A stretch of 44,320 nucleotides of DNA from Sphaerimonospora mesophila NBRC 14179 = JCM 3151 (GTDB taxonomy: Bacteria > Actinomycetota > Actinomycetes > Streptosporangiales > Streptosporangiaceae), in NCBI GenBank assembly GCA_001552515.1, contig BCRI01000054.1, positions 1-44,320 on the forward strand, given 5' to 3'. Position numbers and translations under genes: made by a program. The stretch's first letter is position 1. The number at the start of each line of letters is the position of its first letter. The notes beneath the pieces are model-generated. The model did no database searches. It was not told where the DNA came from and was given only the letters and a program-made list of their open reading frames with translations. Below are positions 11,489-19,876 of this stretch, one piece after another.

Positions 11489-12625
11489 ATGCAGGCCCTC
11501 GCCGTCGTCAACCCGCACCTCCGCCCCGAGCGCGTCGCCCCGCCGCCCGGCCCCGAGGTCACCGCCTTCCACCGGGGACTCGAGGGGTACGCCCCCACGC
11601 CACTGCGGCGACTGCCGGACATCACCGGAGGTCAGAACCGGCGGGCCGTCGTCATGAAGGACGAGTCGGACCGCTTCGGCCTGCCCGCCTTCAAGTTCCT
11701 CGGGGCGTCGTGGGCGGTGGAGGAGACGCTGCGCCGCCATCCCGGCACCCGGACGCTGGTCGCCGCGAGCGCGGGCAACCACGGCCGGGCGGTGGCCCGC
11801 TGCGCCGCCCGGCTCGGGCTCGCCTGCCGGATCCACCTGCCCGCCGCCGTCGGCGTCGAGCGCGCCCGCCTGATCGCGGGAGAGGGGGCCGAGGTGATCG
11901 TCACGGCCGGGTCCTACGACGACGCGGCGGCGGCCGCCGAGCGCGACGGCGGCGCCCCCGGCAGGGCACTGATCGCCGACTTCTCGCCGGCGCCGGGTGT
12001 GCCGTCGGCCGAGTGGGTCATCGACGGCTACGCCACCCTGTTCCGCGAGATCACGGCCGAGCTGACCGAACCGGTCGACATCGTGCTCGTCCCCGTCGGC
12101 GTCGGCTCCCTGGCCGCGGCCGCGGTCCGCTGGGCCGTACACGAGGCTCCGAAGGCGTACGGCCCGGCCGTGATCGGGGTGGAACCGGTGACGGCCGCGT
12201 GCGTGGCCGAGTCGCTGCGCGTCGGCCGCCCGGTCAGCGTGCCGACCCCGGGCACCGTCATGGCCGGCCTCAACTGCGGCACCCCGTCGGCCCCCGCCTG
12301 GCCGGCCCTCCGCGACGGCCTGACCGGCACGATCGCGGTGTGCGACGACGAGGTGGGCTCGGCCACGCGGGAGCTCGCCGCACTGGGGCTGGACATCGGC
12401 TTCTGCGGCGCCGCCACCCTGGCCGCCCTGCACCGCCTCACCGATGCGGCCGACTGCGGCCCGCTGCGCGACGCCGTACGGCTCGGCGACGGCGGCGGAG
12501 TCGTGCTGTGCGTCGGCACAGAGGGAACCACTGGGGGAACCACGGGGGGAGCCGCGGGGGGAGCCACCGGGGAAATTCGGTGGGCGGATCAGGGGCACGA
12601 ACCCGGCGGCCCGTCACCCACCTAA
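11489..12625 (+). CDS. Diaminopropionate ammonia-lyase-like PLP enzyme
   Basis: A 378-residue fold type II PLP enzyme. The family hallmark KDESDRFGLPAFKFLGA contains the PLP lysine (Lys69). SAGNHGRAVA (94-103) is the phosphate/substrate loop, and a Gly-rich VPVGVGSLAAA segment follows. Overall order (EWVIDGYATLF, GLNCGTPS) matches diaminopropionate ammonia-lyases, which convert 2,3-diaminopropionate to pyruvate and ammonia. In E. coli YgeX an Asp precedes the GNHGR loop and is, from memory, implicated in processing the D-isomer; here that position is Ala95. Stereopreference or substrate may therefore differ. The C-terminus is a Gly/Thr/Ala tail (about 343-358) from a degenerate 12-bp repeat. 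The start ATG at 11489 has no strong ribosome site and could be leaderless. Next to a PucR regulator and a peptide importer, it probably feeds amino-acid carbon into pyruvate. Confidence 0.8.
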   Translation: MQALAVVNPHLRPERVAPPPGPEVTAFHRGLEGYAPTPLRRLPDITGGQNRRAVVMKDESDRFGLPAFKFLGASWAVEETLRRHPGTRTLVAASAGNHGRAVARCAARLGLACRIHLPAAVGVERARLIAGEGAEVIVTAGSYDDAAAAAERDGGAPGRALIADFSPAPGVPSAEWVIDGYATLFREITAELTEPVDIVLVPVGVGSLAAAAVRWAVHEAPKAYGPAVIGVEPVTAACVAESLRVGRPVSVPTPGTVMAGLNCGTPSAPAWPALRDGLTGTIAVCDDEVGSATRELAALGLDIGFCGAATLAALHRLTDAADCGPLRDAVRLGDGGGVVLCVGTEGTTGGTTGGAAGGATGEIRWADQGHEPGGPSPT

Positions 12626-12655
12626 CGGGTCAAACCGGAGTAAAAGCGACTATCA

Positions 12656-14209
12656 ATGACATTCATCCGGCAAATCCGTATCATGGGACCGGTGATCGAG
12701 ACGTTCTGCGGCGCATCGGTCGAGGAGTTCGGCGCCGTCCTGAACACCGCCGCACTGCGCCCCGTGCGGGTTCCGGAACCGAACGCCATGGTCCGTGACG
12801 TCATCGTCCACTCCCCCGGCGACCCCGAGCCCGACCCGGACCAGTTCGCGCTGTGCGCCGACCCCGACGCCGGTCTCCCGTCCTGCGTCGCCATCGCGGT
12901 ACGCGAGTCGCAGGCGGCCAAGACGCTGGTGAACGCGCGCCAGGACCAGGCCGTGTTCGTCGCGCCGGACGACGCGCGCTGGAGCGACATCTACGACCGG
13001 ATCAAGCTGGCGCTGCGCGACTCCTTCGGACGGCTCGCCGGGCACGACGCCTTCCAGATCGCCGACGCGCTCGCGGCTGCGCTGGGCGGCGCCGTCTCGA
13101 TCGAGGACGTGGGCCGCCGGGTCATCGCGTTCAGCACGATCCCCGGTCAGCCCCTCGACGACGTACGCCGGCAGGGCATCCTCGACCGCGCCGTCCCGGA
13201 CCACGCCGAGCGGGAGGACTGGTACGCGACGCTGTGGCGGAGCGCGGGCGTGACCGAGTTCCCCGGCGGCAGGGAGAGCACGGCACGGCTCGCGATCGCC
13301 GTACGCTCGGGCGGCGAGCCGCTGGGATCGATCTGGGTCATGGGCACCAGGGACACGCTCAACCCCGACGCCGACGAGATCCTGCTGCGCTCGGCGGACG
13401 TGGTCGCCGCCTGCCTGGCCCACCAGGATCATTTCGCCTCCCGCGACCGGGAGACCCGCGGACATCTCCTCCGCCAGCTCCTCGACCGGCCGGGGTCGGC
13501 CGGCCGGGCCCTCGGATACGCGCTGCCCGGCCCCACCGTGCTCGTCGCGTTCAGCCGCGGGGAGCAGGCCGGCGACCGCGAACTCCTCGACGCCCGCCTG
13601 TCCGACGTGCTGAGCCTCCAGGCGCAGCGTTTCCAGGGGTACGGCCTCGCGGCCGCCATCGACGGCCGGGTGTACGCGCTGCTGCCCGACGCCGGCAGGG
13701 TCCGGCTGGACGCCCAGCTCCGCGCGGTCGTGTCCCGCCTGGCACCGCCCGGCGACCAGGCGGCCAGGGGCACCGTCGCCGTCAGCGACCCCGTCGACCG
13801 GGTCGAAGACCTCGCCCGGACCCGCCTCCGGCTGGACCGGCTGCTCGCCCTGCGCGTACGCGCCGAGGGTTCCGGTCAGGGCGACATCGCGCACGTGGAC
13901 GACGAACGCGACGCCCTGCTGCTCGCCGAGGTGGCCGACGCGACCCGCGACATCGAGGCGCTCCAGTCCGGGATCGCGATGCGGATCGCCGAGTACGACG
14001 GCGAACACGACACCGCCTACCTGCCCACGCTCCGGGCCTGGTTCGACGCCGGTGGCGACGTGGCAGCGGCAGCGGCCCGGCTGCACGTCCACCCCAACAC
14101 GTTCCGCTATCGGATCGCCCGCGCGAGCAGCCTGTTCGGACTGCACCTCGACCAGCCAGACGAACGCCTGCTGCTGCACCTGCAGATGCGGCTGGCCGAC
14201 TTCGGGTGA
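12656..14209 (+). CDS. PucR-family transcriptional regulator
   Basis: A 517-residue regulator. The C-terminal region (about 440-517) carries the PucR/CdaR-type helix-turn-helix, visible as DVAAAAARLHVHPNTFRYRI followed by LLLHLQMRLADFG. The N-terminal ~300 residues resemble a ligand-sensing segment with a GAF-like part (LAIAVRSGGEPLGSIWVMG). PucR proteins typically sense nitrogenous metabolites and control purine or amino-acid catabolism and transport genes. It lies directly before the peptide importer operon and 30 bases after the ammonia-lyase gene, so it is the obvious local regulator. Start is uncertain: ATG 12656 has a distant GGAG, ATG 12683 is in frame, and a TGACAT-N16-TATCAT promoter-like pair at 12657-12684 would favour a start at or after GTG 12692. 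Confidence 0.85.
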   Translation: MTFIRQIRIMGPVIETFCGASVEEFGAVLNTAALRPVRVPEPNAMVRDVIVHSPGDPEPDPDQFALCADPDAGLPSCVAIAVRESQAAKTLVNARQDQAVFVAPDDARWSDIYDRIKLALRDSFGRLAGHDAFQIADALAAALGGAVSIEDVGRRVIAFSTIPGQPLDDVRRQGILDRAVPDHAEREDWYATLWRSAGVTEFPGGRESTARLAIAVRSGGEPLGSIWVMGTRDTLNPDADEILLRSADVVAACLAHQDHFASRDRETRGHLLRQLLDRPGSAGRALGYALPGPTVLVAFSRGEQAGDRELLDARLSDVLSLQAQRFQGYGLAAAIDGRVYALLPDAGRVRLDAQLRAVVSRLAPPGDQAARGTVAVSDPVDRVEDLARTRLRLDRLLALRVRAEGSGQGDIAHVDDERDALLLAEVADATRDIEALQSGIAMRIAEYDGEHDTAYLPTLRAWFDAGGDVAAAAARLHVHPNTFRYRIARASSLFGLHLDQPDERLLLHLQMRLADFG

Positions 14210-14286
14210 GGGGGTGTCCACAAAACCTTGGCGAGGTCGGTCGCTGCGCCGGGAGGAAGCTCCGGTCCGCTGCCAGGCCCCGCCGA

Positions 14287-14553
14287 GCGGGGCCCGGCGT
14301 GCGGTCCTCGCTCCCTCCCGCTCCGCTCCCTGCCACACCGACCGACGATCACCGGACCACCCCCAGCCGCACCCCGACATGCGGTCCTCGCTCCCTCCCG
14401 CTCCGCTCCCCGCCACACCGGCCCACGATCACCGGACCACCCAGCGGGGCCCGGCGTGCGGTCCTCGCCCCCTCCCGCTCCGCTCCCCGCCACACCGACC
14501 CACGATCACCGGACCACCCAGCGGGGCCCGGCGTGCGGTCCTCGCTCCGCTCC
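14287..14553. repeat. ~78-bp tandem repeat, 3.4 copies, intergenic
   Basis: Copies lie at 14287-14365, 14366-14443, 14444-14520 and a truncated 14521-14548. Each begins GCGGGGCCCGGCGTGCGG (copy 2 diverges in its first 16 bases), then a 26-base pyrimidine tract (TCCTCGCTCCCTCCCGCTCC and onward), and ends with ACGATCACCGGACCACC. Unit lengths are 79, 78 and 77 bp, so periodicity is not codon-locked. The 515-base gap it occupies (14210-14724) separates pucR from the importer operon. Both strands are open in several frames through the repeat only because of composition. The purine strand has runs of G that could form unusual structure. No unique spacers separate the units, so this is not a CRISPR. 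Confidence 0.9.
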
Positions 14554-14578
14554 CTCGATGCCGGTGAACGCATGTCGG

Positions 14579-14588
14579 CTTGGCCAAG
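14579..14588. promoter_or_regulatory. Perfect palindrome CTTGGCCAAG upstream of the importer operon
   Basis: A perfect 10-bp dyad lies 136 bases before the solute-binding protein start, just past the tandem repeats. It is a candidate operator, possibly for the adjacent PucR protein. A related arm pair (TTGGC-N6-GCCAA) is found upstream of the D-threonine aldolase-like gene. Short palindromes arise by chance, so confidence is low. Confidence 0.3.
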
Positions 14589-14724
14589 CTCACAATCACG
14601 GTGGCCCATCTTGTGCGCCCTCCCGAAGACGGGCCTCCGAACGGCGACCATCCTGGTCGTGTCTTTACCGCGCCGTTCGTGCCCGGACCATCGGGTACCT
14701 GCCCAGGCCTGTTCGGAGTGACAA

Positions 14725-16338
14725 TTGAAGAAACCGGCGATCCTCGCTCTTTTCGCCTCTTCCGCGCTGGCTCTGAGCGCGTGCGGTGGAGGCGGTTCCG
14801 CCCAGCCGTCCGACGGCGGGTCCGCCGCGCCCGCCGAATACGCCGAGAACGCCACGTTCACGATGGCCATCACCGGTGACCCGGGTGCACTCGACCCGGC
14901 GACAGCCGTACAAGGCAGCACGAACCTGCTGCTGTCCTACACCTACGACACGCTCACCTACATCGGCAGGGACGGCGATCTCGTCCCCGGGCTGGCGGAA
15001 AGCTGGCAGGTCGAGCCCTCGTCGGTGACGTTCACGCTCAGGAAGAACGTCACCTGCGCCGACGGGTCGCCGCTCGGTCCGGCCGAGGTGGCCAACAGCA
15101 TCAACCATGTGGCCGACCCGGAGACGAAGTCGCCGCTGCTCGGCGTGCTGATCCCGGCCGGGGTGAAGGCCGAGGCCGACGACGCGACGGGCACCGTGAC
15201 GCTGAGCACCCCGAAGGCGAGCCCCTTCCTCCTGCACAGCACCGTGGCCATCTTCATCGTGTGCGGCAAGGGCCTGGCCGACCCGGCCATGCTCGCCAAG
15301 TCCACCTCCGGCTCGGGGCCGTACGAACTGATCGAATCGGTGCCGAACGACCACTACACGCTCAAGGTGCGCGACAGGTACGCCTGGGGGCCGGGCGGCA
15401 GTGGAACCGCGGACCCCGGCATCCCCCAGACGGTCGTGCTCAAGGTGGTCCCCAACGAGTCGACCGCCGCGAACCTGCTGCTGACCGGGAGCATCAACGC
15501 GGCCGTCTTCACCGGCGCCGACCGCGCCCGGGTGGAGAGCATGCCGGGAATCATCAAGACCATCCTGCCCGGCGGCAACAGCGAGTTCTTCTACAACCAG
15601 GGCAAGGGACGGCCCGGCGCCGACCCGGCGGTGCGCAAGGCGCTGAGCCAGGCGCTCAACCTGGACGAGCTGGCGAAGATCTCCACCCAGGGCACGGGCG
15701 CCCAGTCCACCGGCATGACCACCCTCTCGCCCCGGCCGTGCCGGGTCGACAGCGTCACCGGCCATCGGCCGACGTACGACCCGGAGGCGGCGAAGGCCGC
15801 CCTGGACGCGGCCGGGTGGAAGGCCGGCGCGAACGGGACCAGGGAGAAGGACGGCAAGCCCCTCGCCATCAAGTTGATCTACAACAGCGACTTCGGCGCG
15901 GGCGCGCAGGCCGGCGCCGAGTATCAGGCCGACGCCTGGCAGAAGATCGGCGTGGCGGTGGAGATCAAGGGTTCGGCCGGCGGCGCGTGGAGCGACGCGC
16001 TGTTCAAGACCGGCGACTGGGACGTCTCCACCGTGCCGATCGGGGTCAGCCTGCCCTCGCAGCTCACCGGCTACCTGTCCGGCCCCACGGTCCCCGACGG
16101 CTCCAACTTCGCGAACATCCAGAACGCGAAGTACACCGAGCAGACCGGCAAGGCCGCGGAACTGCTCCCGGACAAGGGCGGATGCGACGCCTGGGCGCAG
16201 GCCGAGTCGGCGCTCTTCGACGACTTCGACGTGGTGCCGGTGGCGGAGGAGACCCAGCTGCTCGCGACGAAGAACGCCGAGATGTTCATGCCGGGCGGGC
16301 TGGCGCAGCCGACCCTCACCCGGATGCTGAAGGACTGA
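14725..16338 (+). CDS. Peptide ABC transporter solute-binding lipoprotein (SBP family 5)
   Basis: A 537-residue extracytoplasmic receptor. A lipoprotein signal peptide with lipobox LSAC puts the lipidated cysteine at Cys20. Residues 30-45 carry the family opening (ITGDPGALDPATA), followed by YTYDTLTY and LVPGLAESWQV. Later come FTLRKNVTCADGSPL and TYDPEAAKAALDAAGW, all typical of DppA/OppA-type binding proteins. It should capture di- or oligopeptides (or nickel/opine-like ligands) and deliver them to the two permease domains encoded next. The start is TTG, with GGAG seven bases upstream (14716-14719). A rare TTG start may lower expression. Ligand cannot be read from sequence. The context of D-amino-acid enzymes suggests peptides containing D-residues. 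Confidence 0.9.
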   Translation: MKKPAILALFASSALALSACGGGGSAQPSDGGSAAPAEYAENATFTMAITGDPGALDPATAVQGSTNLLLSYTYDTLTYIGRDGDLVPGLAESWQVEPSSVTFTLRKNVTCADGSPLGPAEVANSINHVADPETKSPLLGVLIPAGVKAEADDATGTVTLSTPKASPFLLHSTVAIFIVCGKGLADPAMLAKSTSGSGPYELIESVPNDHYTLKVRDRYAWGPGGSGTADPGIPQTVVLKVVPNESTAANLLLTGSINAAVFTGADRARVESMPGIIKTILPGGNSEFFYNQGKGRPGADPAVRKALSQALNLDELAKISTQGTGAQSTGMTTLSPRPCRVDSVTGHRPTYDPEAAKAALDAAGWKAGANGTREKDGKPLAIKLIYNSDFGAGAQAGAEYQADAWQKIGVAVEIKGSAGGAWSDALFKTGDWDVSTVPIGVSLPSQLTGYLSGPTVPDGSNFANIQNAKYTEQTGKAAELLPDKGGCDAWAQAESALFDDFDVVPVAEETQLLATKNAEMFMPGGLAQPTLTRMLKD

Positions 16339-16341
16339 TCG

Positions 16342-17271
16342 ATGGTCGCCAGACGCCTCGTGAGGTTCGTCTCCTCGATGCTGGTGCTGCTGGTGGCGTC
16401 GTTCGCGATGATCCACATGGTGCCCGGCGACCCGATCCGGGCCGCGCTCGGGCCGACGGCGCCGGTCGAGCTGGTGAACCAGCGCCGGGCCGAACTCGGC
16501 CTCGACGATCCGATCACGGCCCAGTTCTTCCGATACCTGCGGGGCGTGTTCTCGGGCGACCTCGGCATCTCCTTCACCTCGCGTCAGCCGGTCACCGAGA
16601 TCATCTCGGCCCGGCTGACCAGCACGCTCGAACTGGCCGCCCTCGCCGTCGCCGTCGCCCTTCTCATCGCCGTGCCGCTCGGCATGCTGCTGGCCGTACG
16701 GACAGAGAACGGGCGCAACCGGGGCAGCGAGCTGACCTTCACCGGCGTGTCGGGGGCACTCGGCACCATCCCCGACTTCCTCCTGGCCGTGGGACTGGTG
16801 GTGGTGTTCGCCGTGAACCTGCGCTGGCTGCCCCCGGCGGGCAGGGGCGGGTTCGAGTCGTACGTCCTGCCGGTCGCCGCCCTGGCGGTCGGACCGGCCG
16901 CGGTCCTGGCCCGGCTCGTGCGCGTCGAGACGCTGCGCGAGCTGGGCCGGGACTACGTGCGCTCGGCCCGCGCCAAACGGCTTCCGGCCTGGCGTCTCTA
17001 TCTGCGCCACCTGCTGCCCAACACGCTGACGGCGACGCTGACCGTCGGCGGGCTGCTGCTCTCCGCGCTGATCACCGGGACGGTCGTCGTCGAGTACGTC
17101 TTCGCCTGGCCGGGCATCGGCTCCCGGATCGTCGAATCCATCATCGACAAGGACTATCCGGTGGCGCAGGCGGCGATCCTCGTCTACGGCGCGATCGTCC
17201 TGCTCGTCAACCTGGTCGTGGACCTGGTGCTGGCCTTCCTCGACCCCCGATCACAGATCCGGGAGAGCTGA
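16342..17271 (+). CDS. Peptide ABC transporter permease, DppB type
   Basis: A 309-residue inner-membrane subunit. It begins with a hydrophobic helix (about 9-27) and the family motif HMVPGDPIRAALG, then five further membrane segments. The cytoplasmic EAA loop lies at about 198-226 (ELGRDYVRSARAKRLPAWR). The Pro/Gly-rich AWPGIGSRIVESIIDKDYP segment near the C-terminus is characteristic of DppB/OppB proteins. It starts three bases after the binding-protein stop and its own stop overlaps the next start by one base (TGATG). It should pair with the permease half of the following fusion protein to form the translocation pore. Confidence 0.93.
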   Translation: MVARRLVRFVSSMLVLLVASFAMIHMVPGDPIRAALGPTAPVELVNQRRAELGLDDPITAQFFRYLRGVFSGDLGISFTSRQPVTEIISARLTSTLELAALAVAVALLIAVPLGMLLAVRTENGRNRGSELTFTGVSGALGTIPDFLLAVGLVVVFAVNLRWLPPAGRGGFESYVLPVAALAVGPAAVLARLVRVETLRELGRDYVRSARAKRLPAWRLYLRHLLPNTLTATLTVGGLLLSALITGTVVVEYVFAWPGIGSRIVESIIDKDYPVAQAAILVYGAIVLLVNLVVDLVLAFLDPRSQIRES

Positions 17272-19148
17272 TGCGGCGAATACTGCGCTCTCCCGCCGGG
17301 CTGGCCGGGCTGCTGCTCGTGACCGCGTTCGTCGTGCTCGCGGTCGTCGGCCCGCCGCTGTGGGCCGACGACGCGGCCAGGATCGACGCGGCGAACATCC
17401 TCCAGGGCTCGTCATCCGGCCATCCGCTCGGCACCGACAACCTGGGCAGGGACATCCTGGCCCGGGTGCTCGTCGCCGGCCGGCTGTCGCTGCTCCTGGC
17501 CCTGGCCGCCACGCTGATCGGCGCGGCCGTCGGCATCCCGCTGGGCGCGCTGCCCACAGTGCTGCCCCGGTGGGCCGCCCGGTTCGTGGTCGGTCTGATC
17601 GACTCCCTGGTGGCGTTCCCCGGCATGCTGCTCGCGATGTTCACCACGATCGTGCTGGGCCTCGGCGCACGCGGCGCGGTGTTCGGCATCGGCCTGGCCG
17701 CCGCCCCGGCCCTGGCCCGGCTGACCCACACGCTCACCGCCTCGGTCGCGGGCTCCGACTACGTCGCGGCGGCCCGGATGCTGCGGGTGCCCCGCCGGCG
17801 TGTCCTCACCCGGCACATCCTGCCGAACGTGGCCGAGCCGCTGATCCTCAACGTCGCCATGATCCTCGGATCCAGCCTGCTCGGCCTGGCCGGGCTCTCC
17901 TTCCTCGGTCTCGGCGTGCAGGCGCCCGACTACGACTGGGGCCGCATGCTGTCGGAGGGGCTGCCCCGGGTGTACGTGAACCCGGAGGTCGCGCTGGCCC
18001 CCGCGATCGCCATCACCGCTGCGGGCATCGGCTTCCACCTGCTCGGCGAGAGCCTGGCCAGGGTCGCGGCCAAGGACGCGGGCCGGCAGCGACCGGTACG
18101 GCCGACCCCACCGGCGGCCATCACCCCGGCGACGGCACCCGCCGCTTCCCCGGAGGAGACTCCCGCCGCGCTGGACCTGCGCGGCCTCACCATCACGTTC
18201 CCCGGAGGCGTACGGCCGGTGCACGACGTGTCGCTGACGGTGCGGCCCGGCGAGATCGTCGGCGTCGTCGGGGAGTCGGGCAGCGGCAAGAGCCTCACCG
18301 CGCTCGCGATCAGCGGGCTGGTGCCGTACCCGGGCGTCGTCACCACCGCGCACCGGGCCGTCGCCGGGCACGACCTCGACCGGCTCTCCCGCGGCGCCCG
18401 GCGCAAGCTGCTCGGCACCTCGCTGGCCATGGTCTTCCAGGACCCGATGTCGTCGCTCAACCCGGCGCTCACCGTCGGCTCGCAGCTCGCCGAGGTGCCG
18501 ATCGTGCACGAGGGGCTGCCCCGGCGGTCCGCCCTGGCCAGGGCCGTCGACCGGCTCCGCAGGGTACGGATCCCCGATCCGGAGCGGCGCTCCCGGCAGC
18601 GGCCGCACCAGTTCTCCGGCGGCATGCGGCAGCGCGCCATCATCGCGATGGGCATCATGGGCACCCCGCGGCTGCTCATCGCCGACGAACCGACCACGGC
18701 GCTCGACGTCACCGTCCAGCGTCAGATCCTCGAGCTGCTCGCCGAGGTCACCGCCGAGACCGACGCCGGCGCGCTGTTCATCTCGCACGACATGGCGGTG
18801 ATCTCGCAGATCTGCGACCGGGTCGTCGTCATGTACGCGGGGCGGGTGGTCGAGGAGCTGCCGGTCGAGCGTCTGTCGGACCCCGCGCATCCCTACACCC
18901 GCGCACTGGTGGCCTGCCTGCCCGACATGCGCACCGACCGCGACCGGCCGCTCGCGACGATCCCGGGCCGCCCGCCGTCGGCGGCCGACTCGACCGACAT
19001 GGCCGGGTGCGCCTTCGCGTCACGCTGCGGCTTCGCCACCCCGGAGTGCACGGCGCGGCGACCGCCGCTGGAAGAGCACGGCCCGGGCCTGCGTCTCGCC
19101 TGCTGGCACCCCCAGGCCGCGGCCCCGGCAGGGAGGGCATCGAAGTGA
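17271..19148 (+). CDS. Fused DppC-type permease and DppD-type ATPase
   Basis: A 625-residue protein combining two subunits normally encoded separately. Residues 1-275 are a DppC-like permease: N-terminal helix, HPLGTDNLGRDILARV (51-66), EAA loop at about 161-186, and FLGLGVQAPDYDWGRML. Residues 272-298 form a Pro/Ala/Thr-rich linker. Residues 300-625 are the ATPase: Walker A GESGSGKS (334-341), signature FSGGMRQR (448-455), Walker B LLIADE (468-473), H-loop His506. It ends with the OppD-type Cys-rich tail (CAFASRC and two further Cys). No internal stop or frame change separates the halves. Such permease/ATPase fusions are known in actinobacterial peptide transporters. Start ATG overlaps the DppB stop by one base, and its stop overlaps the next start (GTGA). 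Stoichiometry of TMD to NBD is thus fixed on this side. Confidence 0.93.
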   Translation: MRRILRSPAGLAGLLLVTAFVVLAVVGPPLWADDAARIDAANILQGSSSGHPLGTDNLGRDILARVLVAGRLSLLLALAATLIGAAVGIPLGALPTVLPRWAARFVVGLIDSLVAFPGMLLAMFTTIVLGLGARGAVFGIGLAAAPALARLTHTLTASVAGSDYVAAARMLRVPRRRVLTRHILPNVAEPLILNVAMILGSSLLGLAGLSFLGLGVQAPDYDWGRMLSEGLPRVYVNPEVALAPAIAITAAGIGFHLLGESLARVAAKDAGRQRPVRPTPPAAITPATAPAASPEETPAALDLRGLTITFPGGVRPVHDVSLTVRPGEIVGVVGESGSGKSLTALAISGLVPYPGVVTTAHRAVAGHDLDRLSRGARRKLLGTSLAMVFQDPMSSLNPALTVGSQLAEVPIVHEGLPRRSALARAVDRLRRVRIPDPERRSRQRPHQFSGGMRQRAIIAMGIMGTPRLLIADEPTTALDVTVQRQILELLAEVTAETDAGALFISHDMAVISQICDRVVVMYAGRVVEELPVERLSDPAHPYTRALVACLPDMRTDRDRPLATIPGRPPSAADSTDMAGCAFASRCGFATPECTARRPPLEEHGPGLRLACWHPQAAAPAGRASK

Positions 19149-19876
19149 ACATCACCGATCTGACCGTTCGGTACGGCTCGTTCACCGCCGTCGACGGCGT
19201 GAGCCTGGACATCCCGCCGGGCGGAGCCGTGGGGCTCGTCGGCGAGTCGGGGTCGGGCAAGTCCACCTTGGCCAGGGCGCTGGTCGGCCTCGCCCCCGTC
19301 AGCGGCGGCACGATCACCGGGCTCCCGCCGGGCCGTACCCAGATGGTGTTCCAGGATCCGTACCACTCGCTCGACCCGCGGCTGACCATCGGGGCGAGCG
19401 TCGCGGAGGGCCTGCGGCTGCCCCGCCGGGAGCGGGAGGCCGAGGTCGGGCGGCTCCTCGAACTGGTGACGCTCGACCCGGCCGTCGCCTCCCGATATCC
19501 CCGCGAGCTGTCCGGCGGCCAGCGCCAGCGCGTGGCGATCGCCCGCGCGCTCGGCGCCCGTCCCGAACTGCTCATCGCCGACGAGATCACCTCCGCTCTG
19601 GACGTGTCCGTACAGGGCGCGATCCTCAACCTCATCCGCGACCTGCGCGCCAGGCTCGGGCTCACCGTGCTGTTCATCTCCCACAACCTGGCGGTCGTAC
19701 GCTACGTCGCCGACGTGATCGCGGTGATGCGCGGCGGCCGGCTCGTCGAGGTGGGCCCGGCCGACGAGGTGATCCACAACCCGCGCGACGACTACACGCG
19801 CGCCCTGATGGCGGCGGTCCCCAGCATCGGCGACCGCCTGCCGGTCAGCGGGGAAAGACGGGCCACACGTCGATGA
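19145..19876 (+). CDS. Peptide ABC transporter ATPase, DppF type
   Basis: A 243-residue ATP-binding subunit. Walker A GESGSGKS is at 33-40, Q-loop Gln70, signature LSGGQRQR at 122-129, Walker B LLIADE at 142-147, and switch His in FISHNLAVV. The DEITSALDVSVQ motif is typical of OppF/DppF. It is shorter than most DppF proteins because it lacks the C-terminal oligopeptide-transporter extension. It should heterodimerise with the ATPase half of the preceding fusion. The GTG start (19145) overlaps the upstream stop by four bases. Its 3' end overlaps the converging aldolase-like gene by 32 bases. Confidence 0.92.
   Translation: MNITDLTVRYGSFTAVDGVSLDIPPGGAVGLVGESGSGKSTLARALVGLAPVSGGTITGLPPGRTQMVFQDPYHSLDPRLTIGASVAEGLRLPRREREAEVGRLLELVTLDPAVASRYPRELSGGQRQRVAIARALGARPELLIADEITSALDVSVQGAILNLIRDLRARLGLTVLFISHNLAVVRYVADVIAVMRGGRLVEVGPADEVIHNPRDDYTRALMAAVPSIGDRLPVSGERRATRR

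Noticed and set aside
14287-14553. CRISPR array
   Set aside because: Units are contiguous with no unique spacers, and no cas gene is present.
14228-14728. Open frames through the ~78-bp repeat on both strands
   Set aside because: They encode only repeat-derived low-complexity peptides and lack start signals; unit lengths differ by one base, which breaks any shared frame.
14665-17010. Leftward 781-residue open frame opposite the solute-binding protein and permease genes
   Set aside because: Composition is His/Arg/Gly-rich with no domain. The opposite strand holds two clear transporter genes with ribosome sites.
15261-17270. Rightward open frame leading into the fused permease-ATPase from 15261
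   Set aside because: The extra N-terminal part lies over the binding-protein and DppB genes in another frame and has no similarity. ATG 17271 starts exactly at the permease.
17412-18890. Leftward 492-residue open frame opposite the permease-ATPase fusion
   Set aside because: Antisense shadow without motifs; the sense strand shows all ABC transporter signatures.
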